Shown here: positions 18,236 to 20,829 of the stretch, one piece after another
Numbering within the stretch: the first letter of the stretch is position 1
Layout: every line of letters begins with the position of its first letter
DNA from: Byssochlamys sp. IMV 00236
Lineage: Eukaryota; Ascomycota; Eurotiomycetes; Eurotiales; Thermoascaceae
Length of the DNA stretch: 20,829 nt
NCBI GenBank assembly: GCA_001931875.2
Contig: MSJH02000411.1
Coordinates: forward strand, 1 to 20,829
Direction of reading: 5' to 3'
Program-made: the position numbers and the translations under genes
The notes under the pieces: model-generated
Told to the model about the DNA's origin: nothing
Databases searched by the model: none
The model's input: only the letters and a program-made list of their open reading frames with translations

Positions 18236-20790
18236 ATATGCTTTCTTTTTATTATTAGGATTAATCTAAATGAACAAAAAAATAAAGGCTTAGATACTCT
18301 TTATGATTCTAGGAAAAATGAACAATGCTGGAATAAAATGAGTGGCTCCTTATTATTTATTTACCTTGCCTTACCCTTTTTAAGCAAAGACAACTTTAGT
18401 GTTTGTGAAGGATGTTATATGAATATCCTTTTTTGGAACAAAAAGCGTGATCACTCCATTTGGATACAAGAAACCTTTTAAAATCTCTTTTCTTGGAGAT
18501 GTTATCAAAGTTGTATACATCAAGTAATTTGTTAAAGCATCATATAATGTCAATGCACTTGTATCATATCAAATCTTTCAGCATTCCTTTTACTAGTCAG
18601 AATCCTTTCTTTTGGCTCCTCTTTGTTACCATATTCATACAGAAACAAGATGCTACAGCAAGTATGAGATACATATAGCCCCCCCTCAGTTAATTAACAT
18701 GAACCTATCTATCAGAATCATCTCCATTCTTTTGTGATAAAAAATTGAAGCTTATTGAGTTCGTCTACGGACAGCAAGTGATAGACCTGTTCAAAGAGCC
18801 AAGACAAACTGAGAAGAGGGAAAAAAAGAATCTCAAGTGTCGCCATGGTGAATGTCTGGATTATATGAATTATATGAATTTTTGTCAAGACGAGAACCAG
18901 AGGATGAAAGGACCTAGATCAATGTCTTGAAAGGATTGTTCGAAGTGTAGTAGGTGTTAAGATATTCATGACTCTATAACGACTACCCACCATTGCTTTC
19001 ATCTGACAGCTATCACTGGTGGCTTTGGGGAGAACTTATGTGGGAGCTTGTTCAGATAAAAGGAAACTGGATTATCAATAGAAAATAGAAAGACCCAAGT
19101 GATCGTGTGTGTGTAAGATGATGGCCTTTCAAACGTGGATGGTTGAGAGTACCACTGTGATAACAGCCAAAGTATCAACTTCTAGTACAGTTCAACATGG
19201 GTACTTATAGGATGGTCCAAAAAAGTGCACTATCCTGAGCTTAAAATAGACGCAGGTTGCATTTATCTTTACCTCAAAGAAAAAGACATTGATATTCAAA
19301 AGCATTTTGATCCATAAACTATCAATAGTAATTTCATTGCTTGTATTTTTGCACAGGAGACTGTTAACAGTAAAAGCTGTGATGATTGATGCTTTTTACG
19401 TTACTCATTTCAAAAAGGAAATATGAAAAAAGAACGATATAAAGCACGTAGAAATCTCTATTAGAGACTCTTCAGCTGCATTCCAAAGAGAATCAAGCGT
19501 GTTTAGACAAAGAAGTAAAAACTGTAAGAGAAACTTAAGCCAAAAGTGAAAAGTATTAGCATAAAGATTTCAAAATAGTTGCACACAAAAAAATAAAAAG
19601 GAAGCGTGTGAATAAACATATTCTTCCCCCCTTTTTTAATCTTTTCTTTTCTTTCTTTCATCTTTTTTTTTTTTTTATAAGCCTAAATAAACATGCTCAT
19701 ACGCCGATGACTGAACAAACGTGTTGTTCATGGGCGCTCATCTATCATAGTTCAGTGGCCTTTTCGAATATCTACGCTAGTCTCGCGTACGGTTCATAGA
19801 TTCATTTTAAGGGGGTCTATTGTGTCTTCTACAGGGTCTAACACATGCATTGAGGCGCCGTTCATGGACTATCACTAGTACAGATCAACTATGGTCTTCT
19901 GGATTGTCTACACAACTCTAGTGTGCTGTTAATCAATTCCCATATAGCTTGATGAATCTGACCTCCTTAAAGAGTTTACATGAGCAGGTTCTAGTGCCAG
20001 TACACTGCATGTAAAGGGATCAAAGCTTAACAGCACTCTTGGACAACAACAAATAGATGAAACTATGACTTAAAGCACAATTTGATCTTGAAAATATAAA
20101 TGCAATCGTAAAATGCTAACAGGCTGATTTTTGAGTAGACCAATTAAAGAAGTAAACAACAGAATTTTATGGATACAATCACGAAATGAAAGAACTGGAA
20201 GAATAATGGAATCTGCTTAGATTTGGCTCTGATTTCAAAACAGTGGGCATCTGTCTCACTTTCTGAAGCTTAAATATCAAATTATCACTATGGTCAACAC
20301 AAGCAACTCTCTGCCAAAAAGTTATCTACATCATACAAACTGCCTCAAGTCAAGCTGAATACGCCTGTACACCAAAAGTTGGTCAACAAATATTATGTAC
20401 CTGCAATATGTCATTGTTGTATTTAAACCTATTTTGCTGATAATAAAGAAAAAGGCTTTCAACTAAAGAAAAAATAAAATAAAACAAATCAATTGAGCCT
20501 TCGATTAGAACGCCTTTTCCCTTTAATGGAATGAATCAACATTAAACTTGATCATGAATAGAACGAACACCAAATACATACACTGCTGTGTTTACAAGTA
20601 GAGTATCCTTGACAGTATTAACTATAGGGGGTCAACAAAGTAAAGGCTACACTTGATTAATTAAATGACAACATTCACGATTACAGTGGTGAACTGCTCT
20701 GCCATCACATTGTTCCTCTCTACTATTTTTGTTCCATATAAGGCTTATTTTTTTTATCCTTTTGACATTCACGTATTCATATTCTTTTTC
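18236..20790. other. Long gene-poor, probably decayed intergenic region
   Basis: About 2.5 kb with only short chance frames on both strands. It has simple-sequence runs (C6T6 and T15 around 19625-19680), a perfect 7-bp palindromic hairpin (tgaacaa/ttgttca near 19709-19727) and a 10-bp inverted repeat (gtgctgttaa at 19923-19932 with ttaacagcac at 20027-20036). Stretches at 18745-19330 translate into fragments that could be an eroded transposase, but I cannot name a family. Confidence 0.5.
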
Positions 20791-20795
20791 ATGGT

Positions 20796-20829
20796 TATAA
20801 AAACCCCCTTTCTCATCATTCAATCAATC
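20796..20829 (+). promoter_or_regulatory. TATA-like core promoter at the window edge
   Basis: ggttataaaaaccccc followed by a CT-rich stretch (ctttctcatcattcaatc). Same arrangement as the box at 18057; it probably drives a gene starting beyond 20829 on the plus strand. Confidence 0.4.

Noticed and set aside
18460..18930. Two short plus-strand frames (18460-18678, 18745-18930)
   Set aside because: No family resemblance. The second might be eroded transposase, but I could not identify catalytic motifs.
1..20829. CRISPR arrays, rRNA and tRNA genes
   Set aside because: No regularly spaced repeats, no rRNA blocks and no cloverleaf with A/B boxes were seen on either strand by eye.

Overview
The window reads as nuclear DNA of an early-diverging filamentous fungus, most likely Mucoromycota (Mucorales-like). 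It is AT-rich. Its genes carry short GT-AG introns of about 49-80 bp with GTAAGT/GTATGT-type donors. It also holds decayed LINE and DIRS-type retroelements of a kind I associate with these genomes. Species assignment is inference. All gene models were assembled by hand by matching splice-site phase between open frames.

Layout. (1) 171-1756, minus: a complete four-exon 4-aminobutyrate aminotransferase (GABA-T). (2) 1882-5804: a DNA transposon-like element of about 3.9 kb with 87-bp terminal inverted repeats (TIRs) and a 10-bp direct repeat on both sides. It carries one gene, a three-exon Fanzor (eukaryotic TnpB-family RNA-guided nuclease, 885 aa) whose three RuvC acidic residues and zinc finger are all present once two introns are removed. 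No transposase is visible. A candidate guide-RNA (omega-RNA) region lies between the Fanzor stop codon and the element end. (3) 6184-6735, minus: a small coiled-coil protein. (4) About 7130-9720: a graveyard with a LINE reverse-transcriptase remnant (plus) and a DIRS-type RNase H plus tyrosine-recombinase remnant (minus). (5) 10536-12477, plus: a six-exon protein with a C-terminal zf-C3H1-like zinc finger, resembling Red1/ZFC3H1. (6) 12829-13594, plus: a single-pass membrane protein with a signal peptide. (7) 13879-17540, plus: a ten-exon karyopherin-beta of the Kap123/importin-4 type. (8) 17541-20829: about 3.3 kb without a recognisable gene, with one possible short transcription unit near 18.06-18.23 kb and a TATA-like promoter at the right edge that probably serves a gene outside the window.

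The host genes (GABA catabolism, nuclear RNA turnover, nuclear import, a surface protein) look like ordinary neighbours with no shared pathway. The most interesting object is the Fanzor element. It appears intact, sits 125 bp upstream of the GABA-T start codon and is transcribed in the same direction. The second Fanzor intron falls inside the zinc finger, so splicing decides whether the protein has its last catalytic aspartate.
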